From positions 71,309,478 to 71,373,477 of the forward strand of contig OX393550.1 of NCBI GenBank assembly GCA_947650365.1: 64,000 bases of DNA. The letters run 5' to 3'. Below are positions 35,814 to 46,826 of the stretch, piece by piece (position 1 is the stretch's first letter; each line of letters starts with the position of its first letter). Source of the DNA: Chamaelirium japonicum (taxonomy: Eukaryota; Streptophyta; Magnoliopsida; Liliales; Melanthiaceae). A program made the translations under genes and the position numbers. The notes under the pieces are model-generated. The model had not been told where the DNA came from. It did no database searches and saw only the letters and a program-made list of their open reading frames with translations.

Positions 35814-37292
35814 GTTTGTACCATTCCCTCTTGGAGCCGGCAAAGCAACAGTCGGAGAGAAGGAAGGGGGGGATCGGCCATGCAACAAACACCCCCCCTC
35901 TCTCTGGGTCAGCATGTAGCCAGAAGGAGGGGGGGTCGGTCGGTCACCAAGGAGGCACCCCCCCTGGGTCGGCATGTAGCCAGAGGGGGGGGGGGGTCGG
36001 TCGGTCACCAAGGAGGCACCCCCCCTGGGTCGGCATGTAACCAGAGGGGGGGGGGGTCGGTCGGTCACCAAGGAGGCACCCCCCCTGGGTTGGCATGTAG
36101 CCAGAGGGGGGGGGGGGGGTCGGTCGGTCACCAAGGAGGCAACCCCCCCCTCTCTCTCCTGGGTCGGCATGTAGCCAAAAAAGGGGGGAGTCGATCGGCT
36201 GGTCACCAAGGAAGCACACCCCCCCCTCTCGATGGGATATGCAACGAGCCAAGGAGTGAAGCAGCAGTCAAACACGGAGGTCTCGCAATGCTGACAACGC
36301 TTCGCGTTTCCAGGCCAAAGTGACCAGGTGTCAATCGCGCACCACGTCACCACGGCGGTTGAGCTCATTGCGGGGACACGTCAACTGCCCGATTTTCACG
36401 GAGCGCCATAACCGTCACCCCGCCACTATAAAAGGGGACCTACCCCTTCAGCAAAGAGGAGAAAGAATTCTGGAGGAGACGCTGCCCGTTTCGTCCCGAA
36501 ATTCGTGGAGCTGCGGAGGTCGGTCGGTCGGTAGCCAGAGACTGTCTGCAGAGGTCGGTCGGCCGACAGATACTGTCTGCACACGACCGGTAGACAGACA
36601 CTGTCAGCAGCGGTCGGTAGCCAGAGACTGTCTGCGGAGGTCGGTCGGCAGACATATACTGTCTGCACGCGACCGGTAGTCAGACACTGTCTGCAGCGAT
36701 CGGTAGTCAGAGACTGTCTGCGGAGGTCGGTCGACAGATAGATACTGTCTGCACGCGACCGGTAGACAGACACTGTCTGCAGCGGTCGGTAGCCAGAGAC
36801 TGTCTGCGGAGGTCGGTCGGCAGACATATACTGTCTGCACGCGACCGGTAGTCAGACACTGTCTGCAGCGATTGGTAGTCAGAGACTGTCTGCGGAGGTC
36901 GGTCGACAGATAGATACTGTCTGCACGCGACCGGTAGACAGACACTGTCTGCAGCGGTCGGTAGCCAGAGACTGTCTGCGGAGGTCGGTCGGCAGACATA
37001 TACTGTCTGCACGCGACCGGTAGTCAGACACTGTCTGCAGCGGTTAGCACCCAGAGGTTGTCTGCAGAGGTCGGTAGTTTGGGAGACCGGTCCTCGGGGT
37101 TTGTAATTGGGGTTAAGGTGAGAGATTGTACCCGAAAAGATAGTTCTAGTACATTCTTGCCCCACCCGTGGTTTTTTCCCCTTCGACGTTGCGAAGGGGT
37201 TTTTCCACGTAACCACCGTCTCTTCTTTGTATTTGGCTTGTTGGATTGTGCTCGCCACCCGAACCGCCCGGTTCGACTAAAAACCCCCCACA
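35814..37292 (+). repeat. Tat-2 5' LTR
   Basis: 1479 bp. Contains four copies of a G/C-homopolymer-rich unit of about 61 bp (35935-36180; GTCGGTCGGTCACCAAGGAG), a TATAAAA box at 36427-36433, and six copies of an 86-bp unit beginning at 36541, 36627, 36713, 36799, 36885 and 36971. Alternating units are more alike, a 172-bp dimer order. The LTR ends ACCCCCCACA before the primer site. Confidence 0.9.
36427..36433 (+). promoter_or_regulatory. TATA box of the Tat-2 5' LTR
   Basis: TATAAAA within CCACTATAAAAGGGG. The same motif is at 43181-43187 in the 3' LTR. It marks the probable U3/R border. Confidence 0.7.
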
Positions 37293-37295
37293 ATC

Positions 37296-37314
37296 TTGGC
37301 GCCGTCTGTGGGAT
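37296..37314 (+). other. Tat-2 primer-binding site
   Basis: TTGGCGCCGTCTGTGGGAT starts three bases after the 5' LTR, identical over 17 bases to the Tat-1 site. tRNA not assigned. Confidence 0.8.
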
Positions 37315-37419
37315 AGTCTTCGAGACTTCCTACTAGAGCTTTCGACTATTGACCCGTGGGTGTCGACCAGTCCGAGGCTACCTGCAACCAGCAGTCCACG
37401 ACCACACGGTTGAAGAACG

Positions 37420-39200
37420 ATGGCCGGTGGACCGTATCGTACCCGCTCGACGTCGCAGCTCCCGTCCGAAGCCGCACCACTCGGAGATGCTAGTGACGTC
37501 GGGCATCTTGTTCAACCATCAGCGGACATGGAGTGCGCAGTCCCACTGGTGAATCCCATACTGGGGGTCGGGGACTCCAGTCAAGCTCCGGTAGCAACCC
37601 TGGCTCCACTAGCCGGGGGTTTGTCGGAGGCTTTTCTGGCCACAATGATGATGACCCAACAAGCTCTCACCACCCAGCTTCAAACGATGCAGCGCAACTA
37701 CGAGGAGTTGCGTGACTTCATGCGGGCCGCACCGACGGGTGGTCTACTCAACCGGGGCATGTTGGCCCAAGCGGGACAGTGCCTCCCCACTCAAGCTGCC
37801 CCACTAGTGCAAATGCAGCCGCAACCAGTGCCTCAGGTGGAGGTCAGGGTTAATCACTCGGTGGAGGTCCAAAGTGCGAATCCCGACGGGCGAGACTCGA
37901 GTAGCCCTGAGCCTGCGGAAAGAAACAAACACGCTCGAGCGGCGTCGGCATGCTCGGATGTCTGGTCCCGGCTTGGGGCACACCCCCGACAGCCGCTTGC
38001 CTCCAAGCATCACTCGAAGACGGACTCGGCACAAGTGTATCGCCCAAAGCGAGACGGAGAACTTCATCGTCAACCGAGTGATAGTCATCGCACTCGGATG
38101 ACGCCAGCCAGCTCATACTACTGACCGGAGGAGCGTACACGAATGCATTCGGGTACATGCGTCGGAGCGACTCAGGGAGCGAGAGGAGATCCAGCGAGAC
38201 CGACCGGGGGTCCGAGCTCCCGACCGGTTGGAGGAAGTCGCCATCCGAGGAGCCGCACGATCGCCGCTTGTCGAGAAGCTACTCCTGGAGCCATTCCCTC
38301 GAGGATGGAATCCTCTACGCCTTCCCAAGTTTGACGGATCGAAAGACCCGGTGGAGCATGTACTGGCTTTCCGGGATGCTCTGGTCCCGCATGAGGATGA
38401 TCATATCCTCTGCCGGACCTTCGCCAACAGCTTGTCGGGAACCCCCCTCGAATGGTTCCATAAGCTTAGGCCCTCGTCCATCTCCTCCTTCTCGGAGCTG
38501 AGCACGCGGTTCATCGACTAGTACCGATGTAATCGGCGGGAGCTGAAGACTCTGGAGTCACTCTTCGGGATGAGTATGACCCAGAAGGAGACGCTCCGAC
38601 AATTCTACCATAGGTTCAGGTCCGAGTACCTGAGCTTGGCGGACGCAGACGGGCAGGATCGCATGGTGATCGCGGCCTTCAAGAACGCCATTCAGCCTGC
38701 CCAGCTCGTCAACGCGTCGCTCATCAAGCGAACCCCGGAGACGATCGACGAGCTATCGCGGCGCGTCGAGAAGTACATCAAGATCGAAGACGCGGACCGC
38801 AAGAGGAAGGCGGTGGAAACCGGGGTCCCGCACCAAGGCTACGCCAAACCAGCTGCCGTGAAGAACGTCAACAAGCAACAGGGCGAGGCGACGAGGCACG
38901 ACGCGAAGCGGCAAAGGCAAGACAGGCCAGCGAGGCCACAGTGGAACATGGAGTTCACAGTACTGAACGCCCCCATAGACCAGATCCTGGAAGCCATCGA
39001 AGGTGAACCGTACTTTAAGTGGGCGCAACCGCTTGAACCCGGAGAGAGGGGAGCCATAGATGCATCAAGGTACTGCGAGTACCACCAGAGCCAAGGCCAC
39101 ACTACCCTGCAGTGTCGGGCGCTCAAACATCATATCGAGGATCTCATTGAGACCGGCCATATTGGTTGCTTCATTGACCTCCCTCAACGTAAGGAAACTA
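37420..39200 (+). pseudogene. Tat-2 gag
   Basis: The N-terminal part opens at ATG 37420 (Gln/Ala/Pro-rich, with a helical stretch around TTQLQTMQRNYEELRDFM) and shifts frame near 37870. The core starts near 38228, with LPKFDGSKDPVEHVLAF, LCRTFANSLSGTPLEWFHKL and RQFYHRFRSEYLSLAD, the plant gypsy gag fold. A C-H-GH-C knuckle (CEYHQSQGHTTLQC) lies near 39075-39115. In-frame stops are TGA at about 38099 and TAG at 38522; past the TAG the frame is open to 40522. Gag would assemble the particle and bind RNA. Confidence 0.83.
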
Positions 39201-40045
39201 AGGCTGTGGGAGAAGTCCAGCGTGGAGCAACGGCACAGCGCTTACCGGGTCCTCCACCAGAAAGGCGTCAGCTTCGAGAGGTAGATGCAGTCTACGGGTA
39301 CCATGGCCCGGTACCGTCATCAAATGCCGTCGACCGACAGGTGCGACGTATTGAACAAACAAGGCAAGTCCACCATGTGGTACTCGACCCTATCATCCGC
39401 CCCGAGCCAAGAGTGGAAGCTGCAGTACAGTTTTCGGCGGCTGATCTGGTCGGAATAGAGAGGCCTCACAACCATCCCCTGGTCATACGGCTCCAGATAG
39501 CCAACTGTCTTGTGAAGAGAATTCTGGTCGACGCCGGAAGTTCGGTAGATGTGCTCTTCCTCAGCGCCTTCGACGCCATGCAGCTAGATCGCGGACAGAT
39601 GACCGAGTCATCGTCGACGATAACAGGCTTCACGGGGGAGGCTGCAAGGGTGGTTGGTGAGATCACCCTCCCGATCACAACAGGGCATCTCACTAATCTT
39701 ACCCGGTTCATTGTGATCGAAGCTCACTCGGCGTACAACATCATCCTCGGAAGACCGTGGCTCCACCACTTGGATGCGGTCCCCTCGTCGGCCCATAAGG
39801 TAGTGAAGTTTTGGACCGACAAGGGTGTGATGAGCATTCGAGGTGACCAGTCCTCGGCAGCCAAGTGCGAGCTCAGTGCCATCCATCTGAAGACGACATG
39901 CCAAATCGAAGGAGGAGAGTCAGGTGAAGGCGGCACTGAGTTGGGCATCCTCAACCTCTGGACTGCGAAGCAGAGTCAAGAAGCACTAACGCTCCAGCAC
40001 CACGCCCTATCAAGCGCAGGAGCACGAGGAGGCCAAGCATCTGAG
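39201..40045 (+). CDS. Tat-2 protease region, continuous with gag
   Basis: Part of the 650-codon open frame 38570-40522. The retropepsin motif ILVDAGSSVDVLF (D-A-G rather than D-T/S-G) lies near 39520-39560. It is followed by ITGFTGEAARVVGEITLP and YNIILGRPWLHHLDAVPSS, the usual protease C-terminal landmarks in plant gypsy elements. The enzyme would process Gag. The DAG form is found in some retropepsins, so it need not be dead. Confidence 0.75.
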
Positions 40046-40519
40046 AAGACCGACCTGTCAGTTGAACTCCAAGAGCTGACATTGTCGGGGGACCTGCTGA
40101 AGACCGACCTGTCAGCTGAATGTAAAGAGCTGACAGAGTTGGAGGACCTGCTGAAGACCGACCTGTCAGTTGAACGTAAAGAACCGACAGTGTCGGGGGA
40201 CCTGCTGAAGACCGACCTGTCAGCTGAATGTAAAGAGCTGACAGAGTCGGAGGACCTGCTGAAGACCGACCTGTCAGCTGAATGTAAAGAGCTGACAGAG
40301 TCGGAGGACCTGCTAAAGACCGACCTGTCAGTTAAACGTAAAGAACCGACAATATCGGGGGACCTGCTGAAAACTGACCTGTCAGCTGAATGTAAAGAGC
40401 TGACAGAGTCGGAGGACCTGCTGAAGACCGACCTGTCAGTTGAACGTAAAGAACCGACAGTGTCGGGGGAACTGATGAAGACCGATCTGTCAGTTGAACG
40501 TAAAGAACTGACAGTTTTG
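40046..40519 (+). repeat. Coding 54-bp tandem repeat (18 residues, nine copies)
   Basis: Within the gag-protease frame, a KTDLSxExKExTxSxDLL unit repeats eight times in full and once partially, starting at 40046 and ending at the TAA at 40520. Two forms are mixed: an A form with SAECKELTESEDLL and a B form with SVERKEPTVSGDLL. Frame is kept throughout, and the product is acidic with predicted helix. It lies where the protein would run on into RT in a complete element. Confidence 0.88.
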
Positions 40520-40598
40520 TAACGCCGGATCTATTCAATAAAAATGCACTTGCTCAATGTTTTTGTTCATGTGAGTGAATAATGGTTAACCGAGACAA

Positions 40599-41323
40599 CC
40601 TAAACCAAGGGGTATATAACACTCCGAGCGAGTTCTACCACTTGGCCGACCGGTCGACAGGTCCCTGCGAAGGGCGAGACTGGCCGGTGAACAACTGGAA
40701 AGATCGGTCGACAGACCCTATCAGGGTCCGACCGGTCAACCAGCCTAAACCAAGTGGTACATAACACTCCGAACGAGTTCTACCACTTGGCCGACCGGTC
40801 GACAGGTCGATGCGAAGGGCGAGAATGGCCGGTGAACAACTGGAAAGATCGGTCGACAGACCCTGTCAGGGTACGACCGGTCAACCAGCCTAAACCAAGT
40901 GGTACATAACACTCCGAGCGAGTTCTACCACTTGGCCGACCGGTCGACAGGTCCCAGCGAAGGGCGAGACCGGCCGGTGAACAACTGGAAAGATCGGTCG
41001 ACAGACCCTGTCAGGGTACGACCGGTCAACCAGCCTAAACCAAGTGGTACATAACACTCTGAGCGAGTTCTACCACTTGGCCGACCGGTCGATAGGTCCC
41101 TGCGAAGGGCGAGACCGGCCGGTGAACACCTTGGAAGATCAGTCGACAGACCTCGCCGGGGTACGATCGATCGACCAACCTAAACCAAGTGGTACATAAC
41201 ACTCCGAGCGAGTTCTACCACTTGGCCGATCGATCGATAGGTCCCTGCGAAGGGCGTGACCGGCCGGTGAACACTTGGGAAAATCGATCAACAGAACCCG
41301 CGGGGGAACGACCGATCGACCGA
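40599..41323. repeat. 145-bp tandem array of Tat-2
   Basis: Five copies start at 40599, 40744, 40889, 41034 and 41179, each with CCTAAACCAAGTGGTACATA, CCGACCGGTCGACAGGT and GATCGGTCGACAGACC. It occupies the place of the RT core. Like the Tat-1 118-bp array it is full of CCGGTCG/CGATCGG near-palindromes. Confidence 0.92.
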
Positions 41324-41431
41324 CGCAAGCAAGAGTTGAGGGGAAGAGTTACTATTATAATCAACTCGTCAACGACTCAGACTTACCTCATGAAAGTCGT
41401 CGAGCTGACTCTGCCAGCCAGGTGCAACGCT

Positions 41432-42378
41432 GGGGGTGTATCTTTCAGTATCGGAGGCAGCAATCAGCGCTGTACTGATATGCGAGAGTGAAGGAGTGGA
41501 GAAGCCTGTCTACTACGTCAGCCGCATCATGACGTCAGCTGAAACTCGGTACGCGCGGATCGAACAAGTAGCCCTGGCATTAGTATACGTGTCAAGGAGG
41601 CTTCGCCCGTACTTCGTCGCTCGCCCCATCGAGATCATCACCGAGCACCCCCTGAAGGAAGTACTGGATAACTCTACTCGGGCAGGTCGGCTGAGCAAGT
41701 GGGCTGCAGAGCTGCAAGAGTTTGGTCCTCGGTATGTGCCTCGGAAAGCAGTCAAGGGCCAAGCACTTACGAACATCCTCAACGATTTCCCGGCGGAAGA
41801 CACTGCACCGGTGCCAGAGACGTTAGAAGACCTGTCGGTAGCTGCCGGTCGACCCGTAGGAGTCGGTGCGGCAGCAGGACAGGAGGACGAAGGAAAAGGC
41901 TGGAGATTGTTCGTGGATGGCTCGTCGTGCGCAGTCGGGAGTGGTGTGGGGGTAGTCCTAGTAACCCCCGACCACACAAAGCTCGAAAAGTTAGTGCGAC
42001 AACTTTTCCCGACGACGAACAACAAAGCTGAGTACGAGGCGATGCTGACAGGACTGGAGATGGCGACAGCGCTGGGGGTGACCAGCCTACAGGTCTACGG
42101 CGACTCCCAACTGGTAATCAATCAGATTACCGGTAGGTACGAAGCCCGCGACGCCAGAATGCAAGCTTACCTGAAGCTAGCCCGGGAGTTGATTGCCAAG
42201 TTCGAAAACATAAGCTTTCACCAGTTCCCCAGAACGGAAAACAAGCAGGTGGATGCCCTTGCTAATCTAGCATCGGTACTCGGAGAAGACAGAGAGAAAA
42301 GAGTCTTCATCGAGGTGCAAGCTGACCCTCGAACAGTCGGCCCCGCGAAAGATAGTTGCCTGACGAGGAGGACATAAG
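41432..42378 (+). CDS. Tat-2 RT-RNase H connection and RNase H
   Basis: 313 open codons. The first third is the RT thumb/connection (YLSVSEAAISAVL, YYVSRIMTSAETRYARIEQ, EHPLKEVLDNSTRAGRLSKW). RNase HI follows with FVDGSSCAVGSG, NNKAEYEAMLTGLEMA, VYGDSQLVINQI and KQVDALANLAS, so the D-E-D-D residues are all kept. Similarity starts abruptly near 41432, the junction with the repeat region, and no start codon in the right context exists. The frame is free of stops although the rest of pol is gone. About 50 more codons of the RNase H-integrase spacer (KYLLNGILPEDVDDARR) follow to 42490. Confidence 0.8.
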
Positions 42379-42492
42379 CCATTGAGGCGGTCCATACTAT
42401 TGCGGTCAGAGCTGACTGGATAAGCAACATGAAGAAGTACCTACTTAATGGGATACTACCGGAGGACGTCGATGATGCCCGAAGAACTAAGA

Positions 42493-42612
42493 CAGGCACA
42501 CAAACCGAGATGAGCACGTATATTGAGGCGGCACACGCAAACCAGGGCAGACACACAAACCAAGACGGGCACGCAAATCGAGGCGGGCGTGCAAGTCGAG
42601 GCTGACACGCAG
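42493..42612. repeat. Short degenerate repeats replacing integrase
   Basis: About five imperfect 20-22-bp units of the form ACACGCAAACCGAGGCGGGC occur just after the RNase H spacer, at the place where integrase should begin. No integrase motif is present before the 3' LTR. Confidence 0.5.
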
Positions 42613-42677
42613 AATGAAGCTGTACGTAAATCGAGGCAAAGTGATCCTGACCGGGCGGGACCGAGGACCGTTCGGTC

Positions 42678-42689
42678 AGGAGGGGGTAT
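42678..42689 (+). other. Tat-2 polypurine tract
   Basis: AGGAGGGGGTAT directly precedes the TGTTTGTACC start of the 3' LTR. Confidence 0.7.
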
Positions 42690-44046
42690 TGTTTGTACCA
42701 TTCCCTCTTGGAGCCGGCAAAGCAACAGTCGGAGAGAAGGAAGGGGGGGATCGGCCATGCAACAAACACCCCCCCTCTCTCTGGGTCGGCATGTAGCCAG
42801 AAGGAGGGGGGGTCGGTCGGTCACCAAGGAGGCACCCCCCCTGGGTCGGCATGTAGCCAGAGGGGGGGGGGGGGTCGGTCGGTCACCAAGGAGGCAACCC
42901 CCCCTCTCTCTCCTGGGTCGGCATGTAGCCAAAAAAAGGGGGGAGTCAGTCGGCTGGTCACCAAGGAAGCACCCCCCCCCTCTCGATGGGACGTGCAACG
43001 AGCCGAGGAGTGAAGCAGCAGTCGAACACGGAAGTCTCGCAGTGCTGACAACGCTCCGCGTTTTCGGGCCAAAGTGACCAGGTGTCAACCGCGCGCCATG
43101 TCACCGCGATGGTTGAGCTCATTGCGGGGACACGTCAACCGCCCGATTTTCGTGGAGCGCCGTAACCGTCACCCCGCCACTATAAAAGGGGACCTACCCC
43201 TTCAACAAAGAGGAGAAAGAATTCTGGAGGAGACGCTGCTCGTTTCGTCCCGGAATTCGTGGAGCTGCGGAGGTCGGTCGATCGGTAGCCAGAGACTGTC
43301 TGCGGAGGTCGGTCGGCAGACAGATACTGTCTGCACGCGACCGGTAGACAGACACTGTCTGCAGCGGTTGGTAGCTAGAGACTGTCTGCGGAGGTCGGTC
43401 GGCAGACATATACTGTCTGCACGCGACCGGTAGTCAGACACTGTCTGCAGCGATCGGTAGTCAGAGACTGTCTGCGGAGGTCGATCGACAGATAGATACT
43501 GTCTGCACGCGACTGGTAGACAGACACTGTCTGCAGCGGTCGGTAGCCAGAGACTGTCTGTGGAGGTCGGTCGGCAGACATATACTGTCTGCACGCGACC
43601 GGTAGTCAGACACTGTCTGCAGCGATCGGTAGTCAGAGACTGTCTGCGGAGGTCGGTCGACAGATAGATACTGTCTGCACGCGACCGGTAGACAGACACT
43701 GTCTGCAGCGGTTGATAGCCAGAGACTGTCTGCGGAGGTCGATCGACAGACATATACTGTCTGCACGCGACCGGTAGTCAGACACTGTCTGCAGCGGTCA
43801 GCATCCAGAGGTTGTCTGCAGAGGTCGGTAGTTTGGGAGACCGGTCCTCGGGGTTTGTAATTGGGGTTAAGGTGAGAGATTGTACCCGAAAAGATAGTTC
43901 TAGTACATTCTCGCCCCACCCGTGGTTTTTTCCCCTTCGACGTTGCGAAGGGGTTTTTCCACGTAACCACCGTCTCTTCTTTGCGTTTCGCTTGTTGGAT
44001 TATGCTCGCCACCCGAACCGCCCGGTTCGACTAAAAACCCCCCACA
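42690..44046 (+). repeat. Tat-2 3' LTR
   Basis: 1357 bp, 122 bp shorter than the 5' LTR because it has two fewer copies of the 61-bp G/C unit. The 86-bp array again has six copies (43295, 43381, 43467, 43553, 43639, 43725). TATAAAA is at 43181-43187. Confidence 0.9.
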
Positions 44047-44051
44047 CCTGT

Positions 44052-44879
44052 CTCAGTCTTCTTGGGAGCCGCGTGGCAGTCGCCCTTCCAGTGCCCCTTC
44101 TTACCGCATCGGAAATATTTTCCTTTGGGCTTCGCCGGACCATTCTGCTTAGGAACCTGTAACTGCACTTGGCCCATATTCACAGACTTCTTAGACTTTC
44201 TTTTCTGAAACTTGCCTTTGGCTTTCAGAAAAGAATTCCGCTCTACGTTTAGGGATTGGGCTTCTGCCTTCATCCCGTCCACTGTCGCTTGGAGCGTCGC
44301 TAGGAGCTCTACGTTAGATATCTTCAACCAGTTAAAATTAAAGTTTGTAACAAAGCCCTCAAACGCTTCTGACAGAGACGCGAGGAAAATATCGGTCTGG
44401 ATCTCTGCATCCAAGATGACATCGAAGGAATCAAGCTCATTCACATAGCCAAACAATTTCAGCATATGATCCCAAACTAAAGTCCCCTCTGCTATCTTCG
44501 TGGATACCAATTTCTTGATGGTCAGGTAACGTGTTACCCGACTACGACCCTCAAACATTTCTTTTAGGTAGAGCATCATGTCTGAAGCGAAGGCCATGTC
44601 TTCGACTTGCTTCTGAAGGACGGTCTGCAAGGATGCCACTATGTAGCACTTGCACATCTCATCAGTATCTAGCCAGTCTTTCCATTCCTTCAACTGAGCC
44701 TTAGTTGCACTTGGTCCCGGTATGGCCGGTTGAGGGGTACTTAGGGTAATTGTGTGTTTGCCAACCCTTAGGACGAGCATCAGGTTATGCTTCCAGTACT
44801 CGTAGTTTGGTCCCGTAAGTTTGTTATAATTAAGTATGGAGGCAAGGGGATCGAGCTTGGTCATGATTTCTGTAAACAA
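44052..44879 (-). pseudogene. Copia-1 gag
   Basis: About 275 codons reading leftwards; the likely start is MTKLDPLA at 44864 rather than the ATG five codons upstream. The copia gag (UBN2-type) domain is seen in LTGPNYEYWKHNLMLVL, YIVASLQTVLQKQ and TRYLTIKKLVSTKIAEG. A CCHC knuckle follows as YFRCGKKGHWKGDC, with the first Cys replaced by Tyr, which should weaken zinc binding. The frame runs without a stop into the CCTGT target duplication of Tat-2 and would continue in frame at 35808. Confidence 0.85.
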
Positions 44880-46826
44880 TCGTTTAAAGCAAAATTAGGG
44901 TTTACTATAATCTATTTCATGGAATTTAGAAATAGGTAATGTTTACTCCAGCCGCTATGTCTTCACTACCTCAAGTGGAGACATCCAGGAATCTAAATTC
45001 CCTGGTCTCGAGCACTGAGACTATCGGCCTTGAATTGGAGACAACATCTCGGTGAGCGCATGCAACCGCTTCTACCAACGGGGTTTTCACGACCCAGTCT
45101 TCATCAGAATTACCCATGGAAAACTGAAAAGACCTTCCAGTCTCCTTTTTGGCCAGCTTTATGTGACCCGCGTGCGTAGCAACGACGGCATCACACAAGC
45201 TTTTGGATGCTTCCCGCAAATCTAGGTGGTGTCGGCAGGGGGGTTCATAGGCTCCCGCGGTGCAGGAAAAAAACGTCACCCACTGCTACCGGCATTCTCC
45301 ATGTTCTGTAGGAAACCACTAGGCGAACCAGCATGGAAGGAAACACAGCTCTCACTCGGTGGGAATATCGAACTGCGTACCTCCTATCCAGATCCTTAGC
45401 CGGTTGATTGTGGAGGCCAGGGGCTCCCCTTTGGAGGGAACCTCTTACACATCCCTTCTTTATGAGATTTTATACATATCTAGAAAGGTCATGACCTCCT
45501 AGATTTAGACCCTGGTATACCACGCTCCCACTAGGATTACAAACCTTCCCGCAAAGCATTAGTTTCCTCGAAAAATATCATAGTCCCTACCTTGAATACG
45601 CAGCTTTCGCCTTTCTTGCAAGGATCACTTTACATAGATTCCAAGGATCCCGATACTTCACTAGTTTGCCCATAATCCTAAGATCTGGAGCCTAGCCTAA
45701 GGTCAACGTGGGAATGACTCCCACTAGAATGACGCCTCGTTCATAATTTGATGCCTGATGTCATAGTAGATCTCATCTCATTATATGTTTCGATGCTGGC
45801 CAAATAGGAACATCGGACAACCTCCGCCGGACCTCAACCTAATGGTGGCATAACCAAATCATAATGAGTTTATACTACCATCAAACGTCATCTATAAATG
45901 GGTATCATATAGTAAAATCCTAACATAACTTGGTCGCTAGGACCACGTAGGGAAAGGGCATCCCACTAGGGTTATCATACTTCTTATGGAGACATTAGTT
46001 ATCTCTAAACAAATCTAACACTGTGCCTATCTCGGTGCACAGTACTTGGCTACTTGAACTACCACGAGGGCGGTTACCACCTTTCCTTTTAGCTAGCCAT
46101 CGGATTCGCACGTGTTAGAACCATATAGAGACACCGATGAATCCATAAGCTTAGTACTAACCCTAAGTTTGATCTAGAGACAAACTCACAAGCAAGATAG
46201 ATAATCACATTGTACTCGGGGTTCTCCAAACACCAAGAAATGAGAATCAATAGAAATAGCATCCAAACTGAATCAAGTCCAGGGTCCGACCCCTGAACCT
46301 GAATTACACAGCCATGATATCCTGCTCTTACGTTGTGCATGATCTCTGACGATGATCCCCATCATCGCCAACGTGCATGCTTTTATCGGGTCTTTGCACG
46401 CCATGGTACTGCTTGCCCGAACCGTGGATGTAGCATCATCTCCTTCTTCCTGTGATCGAAAAACTAACACGCTCCGAGCAAGTGCTCGTTCGTGTACAAT
46501 TTTGCTAGAAAGAAAAAAGAAACAATCCTAGAAAATATGGCCAGGGAACCGAGGGTGGTCAACCTCCACCCTCGCCCATCTAGAGCCTTAAAATCCACAA
46601 GCATAATAATAATCAATGCAAAAAAATAAATCCGGGGTCCGACCCCCGGAGGCATGCAATCACAGATTACTATTTAGCGCGGCACCTACAAAAAGATGAT
46701 ATATAGCACAATCCATATGCATGATCTACGTCGAACCCCGACGAAAACATATGCCATCATATATTCACATGATGTTTTCACGAATTCATGCATGAAACAT
46801 ACACCAAAGCGTGCTCTGCTACCAAT
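44880..46826 (-). other. Copia-1 long leader
   Basis: About 1.95 kb between gag and the 5' LTR with no coding similarity. Long untranslated leaders occur in Angela/BARE-type copia elements. Next to the LTR is the primer-binding site TGGTAGCAGAGC (minus strand, 46824-46813), one base from the usual initiator-tRNA-Met site TGGTATCAGAGC, after a 2-base spacer. Confidence 0.7.
46813..46824 (-). other. Copia-1 primer-binding site
   Basis: TGGTAGCAGAGC on the minus strand, 2 bp from the LTR. It matches the plant initiator tRNA-Met primer complement at 11 of 12 bases. Confidence 0.8.

Larger units (their letters stand above)
35814..44046 (+). mobile_element. Tat-2: non-autonomous Ty3/gypsy element lacking RT core and integrase
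   Basis: 8233 bp with direct LTRs (TGTTTGTACC...CCCCCCACA) and perfect CCTGT target duplications at 35809-35813 and 44047-44051. Order: 5' LTR, primer site TTGGCGCCGTCTGTGGGA, gag, protease, a protein-coded 54-bp repeat, a 145-bp tandem array, RT-RNase H connection and RNase H, then polypurine tract and 3' LTR. The RT fingers/palm and the whole integrase are missing. Gag and RNase H are Tat-like and its primer site equals that of Tat-1. It would need enzymes supplied by another element. Confidence 0.9.

Noticed and set aside
35724..36368. Long frames with a repeated RPPPP/GDRPTPPP pattern in the Tat-2 LTR, and Ala-Asp-Ser repeat frames at 36426-37258 and 43194-44012
   Set aside because: They fall in non-coding LTR minisatellites (61 bp and 86 bp). 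The 86-bp step is not a multiple of three, so they are repeat artefacts.
36541..37057. Possible CRISPR-like array (regular repeats)
   Set aside because: Units are contiguous with no unique spacers, lie in both LTRs of a plant retrotransposon, and no Cas gene is present.
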